Source of the DNA: Meconema thalassinum
Taxonomy: Eukaryota > Arthropoda > Insecta > Orthoptera > Tettigoniidae
Direction: 5' to 3'
DNA: 64,000 nt
NCBI GenBank assembly: GCA_946902985.2
Contig: OX336399.1
Coordinates: 159,526,411 to 159,590,410, forward strand
Of this stretch, positions 33,511 to 43,845 are shown piece after piece. The notes below the pieces were generated by a model, which was given only the letters and a program-made list of their open reading frames with translations, ran no database searches and was not told the origin of the DNA. The stretch's first letter is position 1. Each line of letters opens with the position of its first letter. Both the position numbers and the translations under genes were made by a program.

Positions 33511-33944
33511 TGAGGAAGTGAATTGATGGAAAATTCAAGATTGGAAATGGATATCAACAAGAGAATACAATGTGGGAGTGTTTTCTATCATCAGGTTTGG
33601 AGTTTAATTTGGGATAAAGACATACGGTACCACTGAAGGCTAAAGCAGTGATGTACAAGACCTATATTTACCAATAATGATGTATGGAGCAGAAACTTGG
33701 CCAATGACAAGGAGAGATGGAAGTAGAATGCAGACAGCCGAAATTAAATTCCTGAGGAGTATGGTACAGAAGACTAGGAGAGAGAGAGTGAGAAAGGAAG
33801 TGAATGTACAGAAGCAGAATAATAAGCTGGAGCAGAACAGATTGAGATAGTATGGACATGTGAAAAGGATGAATGATGAAAGAATGCCAAAACAAGTGAT
33901 GGAGAGACAGATGACTGGAAAGAGAGGACGAGGAAGGCCTAGAG

Positions 33945-34963
33945 CATAGGTGGGCAATGAGAGAGCGCAGCTCCTGGAGCCAACTGCATGAGCGTGAGCG
34001 GAGCCAAGGAGCTGACTGCTCGCTAATAGTTTGTGCTGGAACGACTAGATGGCAATATGCGCAGTCAAGGCGCAAGCATTGTACCGGGCTGAGTAGGCGT
34101 ATATTATGTGTACGGCTGTACGCTAAATATGAATCACAAACAAGCTTAGCACATTTTTATGAACAGTTTTCGCCAACAGATTTACCAAACATGCACAAAA
34201 TGACTACCAAACTTCTATCAATGTTTGGTTCAACATATCTATGTGAGAAACTGTTCTCTCTAATGAAGATAAATAAATCTCCACGAAGAGCCACTCTAAC
34301 TGACGCTCATCTCACTGCCATTCTTCGAATTGCAAGTGCAAGATCGATCGCTCCAAATGTAACACGTCTGCTTCAGCGAAAGGATACACACACCTCCTCA
34401 TCATCTGCAGAATGACAGTTCAGATATATAAGAACACATAGGCCTATGTTTTGTTTATGGTGAATGATATTTATTCATGTATTTATTTCTGTACTCCTAG
34501 AGCAAGTTTTCGTTGCTTGTGTTCTAAACAAGTTGTTAGGTTGGCTTATTGCAGTTTCAGGACTATCGGTAGTGGACAAAGGAGTGTGTACTTATCAGCT
34601 GTCAAAGTAATTATTTATGTTTCATACACAGAACCTAATAAAAGGAATATAATTAAGCGTATGTACGTAGCACCATAATCTAATCATCTAAGTGAAATGC
34701 CATGTCCTGTGGTTCGGATTCCACGTAAAAAGGAGGTCCCGTGGCTCATGATCTCACGATTAACGGTCACGTTAAACTACAAGCTTCCTTTTTCTAATCA
34801 TCTAATGCACAACAGCAGAAGTATAAAGCTGTTGTGATAAGCCGCTTGTAATGGGAAGCTGTGCAAGCAGCTACAAGGTTAACTTCGGTGAGAGCGCATA
34901 ATCGGCTCTTTCTCCTGCCGGAGCGGGAGCGCTGCTCAATGAGCCAAATTGTGCCCACCTTTG
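33945..34963 (+). mobile_element. hAT element, internally deleted, 1019 bp
   Basis: TIRs are CATAGGTGGGCA (left) and CAAAGGTGGGCA (right, reverse complement), 11 of 12 identical. They are flanked by 8-bp target duplicates GCCTAGAG (33937-33944) and ACCTAGAG (34964-34971), as hAT elements make. It encodes only the transposase C-terminus. It splits the GRP..W tail of the resident LINE, which resumes exactly after the duplicate. Confidence 0.9.
34110..34415 (+). pseudogene. hAT transposase C-terminal dimerisation domain
   Basis: The open frame from 33957 becomes recognisable at about 34110 with SQTSLAHFYEQF. It continues through GSTYLCEKLFSLMKINKS and LTDAHLTAILRIASARS to a stop at 34413-34415. 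This is the hAT dimerisation domain of GTF2IRD2/ZBED-like transposases. The zinc finger and DDE core are missing, as is typical of deletion derivatives. Confidence 0.8.
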
Positions 34964-35187
34964 ACCTAGAGTATGGTGGTGAAGGACAGTGTGAGAGATC
35001 GGAACCTGGAGTGGAGTTCAGTGGTTGAGGAAGGATGGTGGACAGACAGAGTTAAGTGGAGGGGTGTCATATTTGTTCCGACCCGGCCTAGGCTGGAAAA
35101 CTGAAATTGATGATGATGATGAGTAAATTTTATTGTAATTTATCCTAAATCCTTTTCCCATCGCTGATTATCTTTGATCTGTTCTAG

Positions 35188-35277
35188 TACCCTGTGTTCC
35201 TGGGCGTCCTGTTTGCCATTGGATGGTGTACGGTTATATGCCTCAGTCGGTTGTATCTTGGAATGCACTCTGTGCTG
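35188..35277 (+). CDS. Sgpp: Sphingosine-1-phosphate phosphatase, PAP2 motif 3 exon
   Basis: Thirty whole codons lie between a TTCTAG acceptor and a GTAGGT donor, in phase with the previous exon's final Gln codon. They start YPVFLGVLFAIGWC (a membrane helix) and contain SRLYLGMHSVL. With the first codon of the next exon (Asp), this completes PAP2 motif 3, SR-x5-H-x3-D, so the catalytic His and its supporting Asp straddle a 77-bp intron. The 4.6-kb intron before it is full of retrotransposon and mariner debris. The longer frame at 35223 reads through the intron and is not real. Confidence 0.92.
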
Positions 35278-35354
35278 GTAGGTATGTCTGTACGCATCAC
35301 GCTAGTACTGTCGAGAGTTATACGTTTGGTGCTGACGATGTCTTGTCATTACAG

Positions 35355-35527
35355 GATATTGTTGCTGGACTGATCCTTGCTCCGATTCTCATGGTACCTG
35401 TTGTTCCCATCGTGGATGCCCTGGACTATTATCTGCTCACTGGCACCTGGTCTCCGGTTATTCTTCTTTTATCCTCAATACTCATGGTGGTATTCTATCC
35501 CAGCAGTGATCGTTGGACTCCAACCCG
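35355..35527 (+). CDS. Sgpp: Sphingosine-1-phosphate phosphatase, transmembrane exon
   Basis: Starts after TTACAG with the motif-3 Asp (DIVAGL). It adds two hydrophobic helices (LILAPILMVPVVPIVDAL, then SPVILLLSSILMVVF) and ends in DRWTPT plus a split Arg codon (CG) at a GTGAGT donor. The W-T/S-x-x-R-G-D sequence across the next junction is the conserved luminal loop of the family. The 173-bp length keeps the frame. The third intron (35528-45795) is about 10.3 kb. Confidence 0.92.
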
Positions 35528-35621
35528 GTGAGTTTATACGGCTTGTAATTATTAAAATATCAATATTTATCTATTTATTTTTATTTAGCGTATGGCTTTT
35601 AGAGCTGGGAGTATCCGAGGA

Positions 35622-35949
35622 TATGTTCGGCTCCTACAAATTCCGTTCAATTTCAACTTTCACTACCAGATGTCACTGATACCTAGGGGTGAACGTTGGA
35701 CCTTTGCTAGAGTGTTACAACGAAATCTAACCTAGAAATTTAGCTTCATATAGGTTTAGTTAGTGGAAGGATCTTTTACATGCTATAAATCTATGACATG
35801 GGACCGCCGGCTTTACTTCCCCTCCGAAGAAAGGCATACTGAAGGATTTTAACGAAATTAAAAAATCCTATCCGTCTTCGGCCGGGTTTGAACCCGCGAT
35901 CTTGGGCATAGCAGTTCAGCATGCTACCAACTACGCAACCGAAGCCGCA
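35622..35949 (-). repeat. tRNA-derived SINE, second family, minus strand
   Basis: Reverse-complement copy of the 10803 family: GTAGTTGGTAGCATGC (A box) and GGTTCAAACCCGG (B box) near 35890-35935, then the GGGAAGTAAAGCCGGCGG and CCCATGTCATAGAT body. It lies just inside Sgpp intron 3. Confidence 0.75.
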
Positions 35950-35959
35950 TTACAATATA

Positions 35960-36514
35960 GTAGAGTCTCGCAAACTCAGCACTCGATAACCCGGCACTCC
36001 GGATTTCTCGGCCACCCTGACAGGAGAAATAAATCATGATTTTTGTTTGTTTTTGTGTTTCCGCACAGAGCGTTATTATGTTTTCTTTCATCTTCTCCTT
36101 CTTCGCTATGGACATTCTGTTTCTTCGCCGTCTTCGTGACGAGGCTTCAAGAAACAGGTTTGAAAGCGAAAAGCAAAAGAAAAGTAAATGGTAATTTTCA
36201 TTACGTGAAAAAACTATTTGCGTACAGGAATTGTTTTGTACATATACTGTACAGTGTACATATTATAAAAATAATTTGTAGGCCTAATTTTTCAAAGTTT
36301 ACTTTTATAAATTAATTGTTTTCCTTGATTCTTATGCATTACAGCTATATATTCAAGTACTGTAATTGAAGTGGCTTAATCGTTTTAAAACTTGTGTTTC
36401 TGTAAAAAAAAATGTACTGCATTGCATTACTTTTAAACCAAAACAAACAGCTTATTTCTTCTTTTTAACACATTTTCGTCTCGGCCACATTAGGTAGAGT
36501 TTGCAAGACTCTAC
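35960..36514. mobile_element. Short TIR element, about 555 bp
   Basis: Ends are inverted: GTAGAGTCTCGCAAACTC at the left and, reverse-complemented, GTAGAGTCTTGCAAACTC at the right. TA-rich flanks are compatible with a TA duplication. It has no coding sequence I can name. The pogo group is a guess. Confidence 0.55.
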
Positions 36515-36599
36515 TCTATAATAATGTTGGCATATTGCCACTTTTCAGCCAGTCAACACAATATCTAGATATTTTCTGCAGTAAAAGGCAACAAGATCC

Positions 36600-36840
36600 A
36601 ATTGATACAAACGGGCGGAAAAGGACTTGGCTGGATTAGGTTTTCCCAATCTAAAGGATTGAGAGGATATTAGGAAAATTACTCATACACGGGGTTTTGA
36701 AGGAGAAGAGAGAAGACCTACCAGACACGTCTGATCGCAGCAACGAAGACTCGCTCAATCGTTAAGCATGAAGAGTTCTTGGGCAAATATCAGTGCCAAT
36801 AAGTGTTGATTTCACGTGGTCCTAGGAGACCCATTTGCGC
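36600..36840 (+). pseudogene. LINE C-terminal tail fragment
   Basis: Peptides RKRTWLD and, after frameshifts, RRLAQSLSMKSSWANISANK and HVVLGDPF match the order of the tail at 28510 (TW.E.RK..H..RM..YW, then a W..GDP-like end). Strongly decayed. Confidence 0.45.
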
Positions 36841-36890
36841 AGAAGAATATATATATATATTAGTTGTGGACTACAGAAGAGGGCGAAAAC

Positions 36891-36936
36891 TATAGATGAC
36901 ATGTTTTGCTCGTCAAGCGAGCATCATCAGATCCGA
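36891..36936 (-). ncRNA. Hammerhead-like motif with altered core (type E)
   Basis: On the minus strand: CTGATGA, an extra T, a perfect 5-bp stem II (GCTCG/CGAGC) and then AAAAC where GAAAC is expected. An ACATGT stem III, a GTC site and a four-pair stem I follow. The G-to-A change at the first base of the GAAA box should abolish cleavage. It abuts the TIR element at 36942. Confidence 0.5.
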
Positions 36937-36941
36937 ATATA

Positions 36942-37596
36942 CAGTGAGGACCATCCCTATAGAATGGAGCCACTGTGTGTAGCCGCCTGTCGAGCTAGGC
37001 ACTGCGCTAACAGGAGCAGAGTGCCCAACTTGTTCAACTTATTTATTAATCATACTGTATTTACTTACGTGAATTTCACAGTAGTTGCTGGAAATGCTGT
37101 CCTTCTTTTTCTAGACACACGTTACTCCGACGTAGGAAGTCTTGGTGCACTCGCTGTAATTTATCCTCGCTGATATTTCATATCGGCGCAGTTATTTCCT
37201 TCTCGCAAACCTCCAGATTATGCGGATTGTTTCTGTATACATTTTGTTGGAGGTTCCTCCACAAGTAAAAATCACATGGGACTGAAATTTGCAAACAGAT
37301 TTTCTGCAAACTTCTTCTTGAGAAGATAAGCTTTCACTAGGAAAATTCGATGATTTGTTCAATACCTAACCCTGTTCACGGGATACGAGGTAGCCTACAG
37401 TATTTCACAGTAAGTCTTAATTATCACAACTAAGGTATCTTGCCAGCTGAGTATGTAATAAATGCAATGCCAGCATCCAGGGCTTCACGGCGCGCTGTTG
37501 TAATTGACACATGGTATAAATGTAACAGTGAGTCATTGCGACGCTTCCGCGACACGGCCTTTGAAAAGACCCATTCTATAGAGATGGTCCTTACTA
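36942..37596 (-). mobile_element. Mariner-type deletion derivative, 655 bp
   Basis: TIRs of about 27 bp start CAGTGAGGACCATCCCTAT, and the right end, reverse-complemented, starts TAGTAAGGACCATCTCTAT. TA flanks both. The minus strand holds a decayed transposase C-terminus (equivalent of LLVGNLKQKVYKNNPHTLE in the sister copy). The sister copy at 59562-60221 is in the opposite orientation. Confidence 0.75.
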
Positions 37597-37735
37597 TACA
37601 GGACAAAATAGCTCTACAAAATGCTACCATACCCATAATGACACCCACTAATGGTCTCTGCCCTCCAAGAACATGGCAAAATAGTGGCAATTATTACTGT
37701 GTAAGGCTAACAACAACAACAACAACAACTGTGAA

Positions 37736-38300
37736 GTAACAAATAGGACTAGTAATGCAACCACCTTCTATGCACAAGTTAGAACACTACTGTGGGATAA
37801 TAAGGTGCCGAGGAAGTGTAAACATATACTGTTTAAAACATACTACATCCCAATTCTAACTTACGGAGTAGAAACATGCACCCTGTCCAGAAGAGAAGAA
37901 AGTAGGATTCAGGCATCCAAAATGAAGTTTATAAGAATAATGCTTCAAAGGACAAGGAGAGACAAAGTAAGGAATGAAACAAACAGGACAGAGGCTGGCA
38001 TAGATATCAGTGCTACAAAATATTTGCAGAAACAACGATTAGGATGGTATGAGCATCTTCAAAGAATGGGAGATGAGAGGACACCAAAAGCTTATTTCAA
38101 CAAGATTATCCCAGGAAAAAGGCCAGTAGGAAGACCAAAGAAGAAATGGTTGAACCAAATCAAGGATGATCTTGAAGACGAAGGGCTAGACTGGAGAAGG
38201 ACCCATGAAGATCAACTATTCATGGACAGGAAACTGTGGCGAGGACTCGTTAACAGCACCCGGGCGACTGGAGCTGGAATTTGATGATGATTACTGATAA
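37736..38300 (+). pseudogene. RTE-like LINE C-terminal region
   Basis: An open stretch reads TFYAQVRTLLWDNKVPRKCK, TYYIPILTYGVETCTLSRRE and RLGWYEHLQRMGDERTPKAY. It ends KRPVGRPKKKWLNQIKDDLE and LWRGLVNSTRATGAGI with a stop at 38282-38284. A short GATGATGAT tail follows. The palm domain is missing. A minus-strand copy of the same tail is at 39476-39760. Confidence 0.7.
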
Positions 38301-38536
38301 GCAATAAAGCAATAAGCACCCGAAATAGAACTATTTATTTTAATATCTGCAATGTTGCAAGACTGAGAAATGACTATTCTATCCACAAACGGTCTCCCTC
38401 CACAAACTAATCTATGAAGGTGTAGCTACTATTGCTGTGATACACTTAAGCAATAATGTAGAATTATTGTAAACTAATACAGTCAAACCTCGATAGAACA
38501 ATATTCATGGGACCATACAAATGATATTGTTATAGC

Positions 38537-39360
38537 CAGGGCCGGATTTAAGAGTATGCCGCCTATAGGCTAAAGTCCATTTGCCGCCCCCTCAATTGAT
38601 CATATTTGCTTAATACATTTGTTTTATACAACAAAAGGATAGAGTTCTTTGGCGTTTTCATGTTTTTTAACATAAAGTTCATTTAGTTTAGATAAAACTA
38701 CAAATTTAATGGCTTACATAATAAATGTTAGAATGAAACTAGTTATATACTAGTTTCTTTTTACTTCTTTTAAGATTCGTTAAAAAATGAAATGAGTTTC
38801 GAACTTAATTAATTAATTTGTTCTAGGAGATCAGGATGGTATATTTTACACATTTTTATATTTTAATGCTAACGACTATCTTTTGCGTAATTGAATTAAG
38901 TTGTCCTACATGGTGAAATGGAATTACACAAATGTAGTTAATTACTGGTTTATTTGTTGAAAAATATACAAACTTCTCTAAAACAACTCACCCACGTAAT
39001 CTTCGTGTTCAAATTTACATCGCTTTCTTACAAGATTTTGTAATGGCAAACTCTTTAATAACGTCCTCATATGAAAATGTTTTTGTTGTATTTGCCTCAA
39101 TACAAAGTAATGAAAGTGAGTTTAGCTGTATTTCTGAAATACTAGTTCGCGGAGAGTTCTTAACTCTTCTAAGGCAGGAAGAACTGTAGAAGGACTAAAA
39201 CATATTTTTAAGTAACTTGTATTCTTAAATTCGTACGGAAAATATTATCAACTTCTGAAATACTTCATTTTAGCTTTTGAATAAATTGCCAAACTGCCGC
39301 CCCTGAAAATTTGCCACTCTAGGCGGCAGCCTAATTAGCCTATTTAGAAATACGGCACTG
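38537..39360. mobile_element. hAT-type MITE, 824 bp, 8-bp target duplication
   Basis: Starts CAGGGCCGGATTT. The right end, reverse-complemented, starts CAGTGCCGTATTT. Flanking octamers are GTTATAGC (38529-38536) and GGTATAGC (39361-39368), 7 of 8 identical. GCCGCC-rich subterminal blocks occur at both ends. There is no coding sequence. It is inserted in a pogo-like repeat beginning CAGTCAAACCTCGATAG at about 38482. Confidence 0.8.
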
Positions 39361-39385
39361 GGTATAGCAGGGTTATTGTTATAAT

Positions 39386-39473
39386 GTACCTTAAAGGTCA
39401 GTATATACAGTAGTACTTTTCTAATAGTATAACGAAAAAAATACAAGATTAATTTGTACTATAGTACTGTACC

Positions 39474-39506
<33 letters not shown>

Positions 39507-39797
39507 TTCCAGCTCCAGTCGCCCGGGTGCTGTTAACGAGCCCTCGCCACCTTTTCCTGTCCATGGATAGTTGGTCTTCATGGGTCCTTCTCCAGTCTAA
39601 CCCTTTGTCTTCAAGATCATCCTTGATTTGGACCAACCATTTCTTCTTCTACTGGTCTCTTTCATGGGATAATCTTGTTGAAATAAGCTTTTGGTGTCCT
39701 CTCATCTCCCATTCTTTGAAGATGCCCATACCATCCTAATAGTTGCTTCTGCAACTTCTGTACCTTGAAGGTCAGTATATACAGTAGTACTTTTCTG
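39386..39797 (+). repeat. Short local duplication, AAGGTCAGTATATACAGTAG
   Basis: A 35-bp block around AAGGTCAGTATATACAGTAG occurs at 39388-39421 and again at 39763-39797. Similar sequence continues after the SINE (AATAGAATAACGAAATGAA versus AATAGTATAACGAAAAAAA). The minus-strand LINE tail therefore lies between duplicated target sequence, and a SINE sits in the second copy. Confidence 0.6.
39476..39760 (-). pseudogene. LINE C-terminal tail with (ATG)n end
   Basis: Read on the minus strand, this repeats the HLQRMGDERTPKAYFNKIIP-type tail and the GAGI end of the 37736 copy. It finishes in eight or so ATG units (39476-39503). It is 5'-truncated near 39760. Confidence 0.7.
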
Positions 39798-40190
39798 CTT
39801 GCCACGGTGGGTGAGTGGTTATCGTGCCGGATTACTAACCCCCAAGCTTGCAAGTTCGCTCCTGGCCGTGGTAAGTGGTTTTTTTTTTGAAAGGCGGAAA
39901 AAATTACGACACGGATGTCATTCGATGTTGGCATGTTAAAGAACCCATTTGAATTCAGTAGGCAGTGTTTATAATGGCAAAATTGATCTCGGAATTTTCC
40001 GTCAACACAAAGTTCCTCATTTCTCTACTAGAAAGTGCTATAGTGTCAAGGAGCTTAGATATCTAACCTCCTTGACTTTCATAGTGCTTCAAGGAACTAC
40101 AAAATTTGACATGCAAGCTGCCCTCTGGTGTCAAATAACGAAGCTTGCACCCGACACCCGACACCATACGATATTATTATTATTAGTTAT
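39798..40190 (+). repeat. tRNA-derived SINE, full-length
   Basis: GCTTGCCACGGTGGGTGAGT begins the tRNA-like head and GCAAGTTCGCTCCTGG is the B box. The body matches the 33100 and 52346 copies through GACACCATACGATATTATT with a short ATT tail. Confidence 0.8.
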
Positions 40191-41440
40191 TTTCTGATGA
40201 GAAATAATAGAATAACGAAATGAATACAGAATTAATCTGGTAGAGTACTGTACTATATGTACTCTTCATGCTGAAGGTACTGAATCAACTTCTAAGTTAA
40301 AGGAAGGTACGTTAAAATATATGTACTCTTACCTGGTAAGCTTCTTACATTTTCAAGCATCGGGGGATAAGTTGATCGTCCGATCACCAATGGTGTCAAC
40401 TTATGTGTCTTTGACGCATTGTTGCAGAGAAGAACCGTTAGGTGTACTTAAAATTATTGATACGTGTTACCCCTAGTGTCAAGTTCGTTAATTGGATTAC
40501 AGTGAGTAAAAGCACAACACAAGTGGTCCTTAAAAAATATAGCTTTATTGCAGGTCTAGAAAGTTACACCACACAATAAGCAAATAGAAACAATTAGCTG
40601 TCTCCCTCAAGTTTGTTCCCTTATGGAGAGCACTCACCCCTTTCAGATCTTAAGCAGCTAATCCTCTTGTAATTAGGCCTGTCCTCGCTAGAAATAACTT
40701 GCACCTCTTCCTCGATATGCAAACCACAGTTATTTGCGGTAGCCTGTCACTCGCCACTAATTGCTCGTCTTAAACACGATCCCTGTATGAGTCACACTGC
40801 TTTGCTGTCCGGAGAAACACTCACTTGGTTTCACAATCCACACGGCACTTCGCCTCAATACTTTGTCGCACTAAGTGAAACACACTCGCTCAGAAAACAC
40901 AGTCCGTCCCTCGCTGGCCAGGTCGCTTATATATCGGGGCTGATGACTCACAGATGTTTCTAGAGTAGACCAGGGTTCACATCTTCTCGAGAATTCCAAC
41001 ACTGGTTGGGCCACGAACATTCGAGACGGTCTCTTTGTTACTGCCTGTCTTCTTGTTGCGCAAATCGCTGGTTAACACAGAGGCAGGGGATATCCCGAGG
41101 CGGGCTGTGAATCACGCAGTGAGGTGATGAACTAACTGCGCAGCCGTAACATTATCACAGATTGCAAAAATCACTGAAATAAACTGCGTATGACCCCTAC
41201 ACAACACTTCTGACTGCAAAGCTCAACAATGTATAGACTAATGCAGTTAACACTGGTTCAAACACAGGAACTCTATGACTCTTTCTAGTTTGCCGCTCAG
41301 CAGAGCTCACCCTTGGCTTTAACCTGCTTACCGTCAGCACAGTATGTAGTGAAGCTTCTGAAAATGCAGCACTGAAGGTCGAAGGGTTTAACAAACAATA
41401 CATACCATTATGGTCACATTCTTAGAAGCAAAAAATAGTA
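40191..41440. other. No recognisable gene (Sgpp intron 3)
   Basis: About 1.25 kb of unique-looking sequence. The 68-codon minus-strand frame near 41300 has no features. Confidence 0.4.
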
Positions 41441-41539
41441 AGATCCCCGAAACTTTGTTTTTGTTATAACAGGGTGTTTGAAATGTCTGTTCCCAAAGGA
41501 AACAGGATTTTAAATGTCTGATTGAGTTATGCATATTAA

Positions 41540-41985
41540 CAAATTCACAAAGAAATTTGAAAAATGGTCCGGCTAGCTCAAAAACAGTTGCCAGTGTTTC
41601 GCCCCAGTGTACCAATGGGCTCTTCAGTTGGTTATGGTACACCTCACCGAGACGCGTGGCTAGCACATACTGAGAAGGCCGCTGCAGGGCACAAATGTCC
41701 CCACGAGCAGCGCCAAGGTACTACGGAAGTCAAAACTTCCTAATCAAAATGATGTTAGCTTACCCTGCTAATCCATATTGGAAATGTCTGTTGGCGGTGC
41801 CCGTGGCGCCATTTGTGCCTTGCAGCGGCTTTCTCAGTATGTACTAGCCATGCGTCTTAGTGAGGTGTACCATTAACCAACTGAAGAGCCCATTGGTACA
41901 CTGAGGCGAAACGCTGGCAACTGTTTTTGAGCTAGCCCGAACATTTTTCAAATTTCTTTGTGAATTTGTTAATATAACAGGGTGT
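41540..41985. repeat. Foldback repeat with Penelope-like arms
   Basis: Left arm 41540-41707 (GGTCCGGCTAGCTC, CAGTGTACCAATGGGCTC, GGTACACCTCACC) is repeated inverted at 41795-41970. A third single copy lies at 47110-47230. The right arm reads CTGAAGAGCCC...GGCGAAACGCTGG on the plus strand. It has the CUGANGA and GAAA boxes with a GCC/GGC stem but no valid cleavage triplet. Confidence 0.6.
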
Positions 41986-42193
41986 TGCTAAAATTACTTC
42001 ATCATTGTAATGAGGGGTGATTAACATAGTAAATATAAAATTTAAAATATGTTATTACACAAATGTCCGTCAAATCAATACTTTGTGCTCTGAAAGAAGT
42101 TCATTTTCCGTATGACTGATTCACTATATAACAAAAGAGAAACTGTTCCGCCTAGTCAATACATTTATTAAAAACAAGTTATGAACGTGTTAT

Positions 42194-42246
42194 TATATGG
42201 TACATGTTTCGGGGCCTCTAATACTGGTCCCTTCTTCAGCCATAAA
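42194..42246 (-). ncRNA. Hammerhead ribozyme-like motif (type B, left arm)
   Basis: On the minus strand: CTGAAGA (42239-42233), an extra A, and a GGG/CCC stem II with an adjoining A-C mismatch. GAAA (42210-42207), a palindromic ACATGT stem III, a GTA cleavage site and a perfect 5-bp stem I (TATGG/CCATA) follow. Confidence 0.65.
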
Positions 42247-43154
42247 TTAAGATGTAAAATCCAGCATAATTAAAGTTATCATAAAAAATATATAAAAAGA
42301 TGAGTGAATGGATGAAATGAGGTGAAAAAGAACATATTAACCATGAGAAGTAACATGAGTGTGCATCAGTAAAATATAACACCATTGGTAGTGCTAGGTT
42401 CTTGTGAATAAACATTTATATAGCACTGTTCTAATGTTTGTGCATCTGAAAATCACTTCACTTGGGATGTATGGCCTGTTGTTTACAATGCTGTTGACTG
42501 AAACTTGCTGTTCAAGATGGGGCTTCTGAGCTTATATAATGAGAGTGCAATGGTTGCAAATTTAGATACTGCATGACCTAGGCAAAGCATATAATCTAGA
42601 AGCCTTAGGTTAAAGGTATCTAAGCAACTGGATGAAGCAATGATGGGGCCATGAAGTTTATGTAATAATTTTAATAAAGACAAGAAGCAGAGATGAGGCT
42701 TTGGTTTAAAAATAGGATTTGAGATTCTGTGAATTAGATCAACAAAGAAAATATTTTAGTTGGTCTAAGTAAAGTAAGTTTTTTCCACGCTTGGATGTCT
42801 CATCATGGTGATGATATTTCATTGCATGACAATCAGTGTTTTTCCCTCTAATAAGAGACTATAAGCTCAGAAGCCCCAGCTTGAACAGCAAGTTTCAGTC
42901 AACAGCATTGTAAACAACAGGCGATACATCCCAAGTGAAGTGATTTTCACACGCACAAACATTACAACAGTGCTATATAAATGTTTATTCACGAGAACCT
43001 AGCACTACCAATGGAAGGTATTACATTTTACTGATGCGCACTCATGTTACTTCTCATGGTTAATATGTTCTTTTTCACCTCATTTCATCCATTCACTCAT
43101 CATTTTATGTATTTTTTTATGGTATCTTTAATTATGCTGGATTTTACATCTTAA

Positions 43155-43207
43155 TTTATGGCTGAAGAAGGGACCAGTACTAGAGGCCCCGAAACATGTA
43201 CCATATA
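43155..43207 (+). ncRNA. Hammerhead ribozyme-like motif (type B, right arm)
   Basis: Mirror copy of the left-arm motif: CTGAAGA 43162-43168, GAAA 43191-43194, cleavage expected after the GTA at 43198-43200, and stem I TATGG/CCATA. Only one loop base differs from its partner. Confidence 0.65.
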
Positions 43208-43661
43208 ATAACAAGTTTATAACTTGTTTTTAAAAATGTATTGACTAGGCGGAACAGTTTCTCTTTTGTTATATAGTAAATCAATACTTTGATAATTATT
43301 CCAGATAGTAAATATAGGAATTCAGCCAGGACCATATAAAATTTTCGCTGTACCCGGCTTTATCGTTGCATCGGTAATCATTGAACAGAGGTTTGATTGT
43401 ATATGGTAATGTCCCTGTGATGATAGTAAAATGCTACAACTACAACATACAAACAATGTTTGGCTACTATTAAAGTGTTGAAAGATCTATGTGGATACTT
43501 ATCTGAAATTGTGCAATGTATACAGAACCACTTTTTGATGTAATGAACTATTACTCTGAATTCTTTGAATTTGAGTTGCTTTTATGAAAGAAGTTATCTC
43601 TTGAGGAGTTTTCATTTGTGGCACTTGAGAGGTTTGGTAGTGTTTTATAGAGCCCCGTTAC

Positions 43662-43706
43662 TTGGATCTGATGATGCTCACTTGACGATCAAAACTAGTT
43701 ATCTAA
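43662..43706 (+). ncRNA. Degenerate hammerhead-like motif (type F)
   Basis: CTGATGA (43668-43674) is followed by a weak stem II, AAAAC instead of GAAAC, a palindromic ACTAGT stem III and a GTT site. Stem I is six pairs (TTGGAT with ATCTAA). Core and stem II changes suggest it is inactive. Confidence 0.45.
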
Positions 43707-43845
43707 GTCAGAGGCGTAAAACTCCTCGCAACCGTTGCGTGGTCAAATTTATGATCTGTGGTTACCTACCTACCAGGGAATGTTATTTTTTTAGTTTAAG
43801 GTTTTAAAACTTGAAATAACACGGTAATTTAGGCCTAAAAATATA

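Larger units (their letters stand above)
32887..35122 (+). mobile_element. RTE-like LINE containing a nested SINE and a nested hAT
   Basis: In order, the plus strand has post-palm RT peptides (VVQEQLDVMKENIEKWEIKV, 32960-33020). After a SINE come YFKY and MYKTYIY, TWPMTRRDGSRMQTAE (about 33500-33900) and GKRGRGRP. After a hAT come VKDSVRDRNLEWSSVVEEG, WWTDRVKWRGVIF and a stop at 35102-35104. A (GAT)n tail ends it near 35122. It is the same LINE family as 51150-51715. Three stops break it. It lies in an Sgpp intron in sense orientation. Confidence 0.75.
42124..43273. repeat. Long inverted repeat of Penelope-like ends, arms about 420 bp
   Basis: Left arm 42124-42541 and right arm 42850-43273 are near-identical reverse complements around a loop of about 310 bp. 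Each outer end carries TGTTCCGCCTAGTCAATACA and a complete hammerhead-like motif, pointing outward in opposite directions. No coding sequence is visible in the loop. It lies in Sgpp intron 3, and its transcript could fold into one long hairpin. Confidence 0.8.

Noticed and set aside
41388..41666. 92-codon minus-strand frame with LGEVYHNQLKSPLVHWGET
   Set aside because: It lies across a foldback repeat arm that recurs inverted at 41795. The frame is not kept in the other copies.
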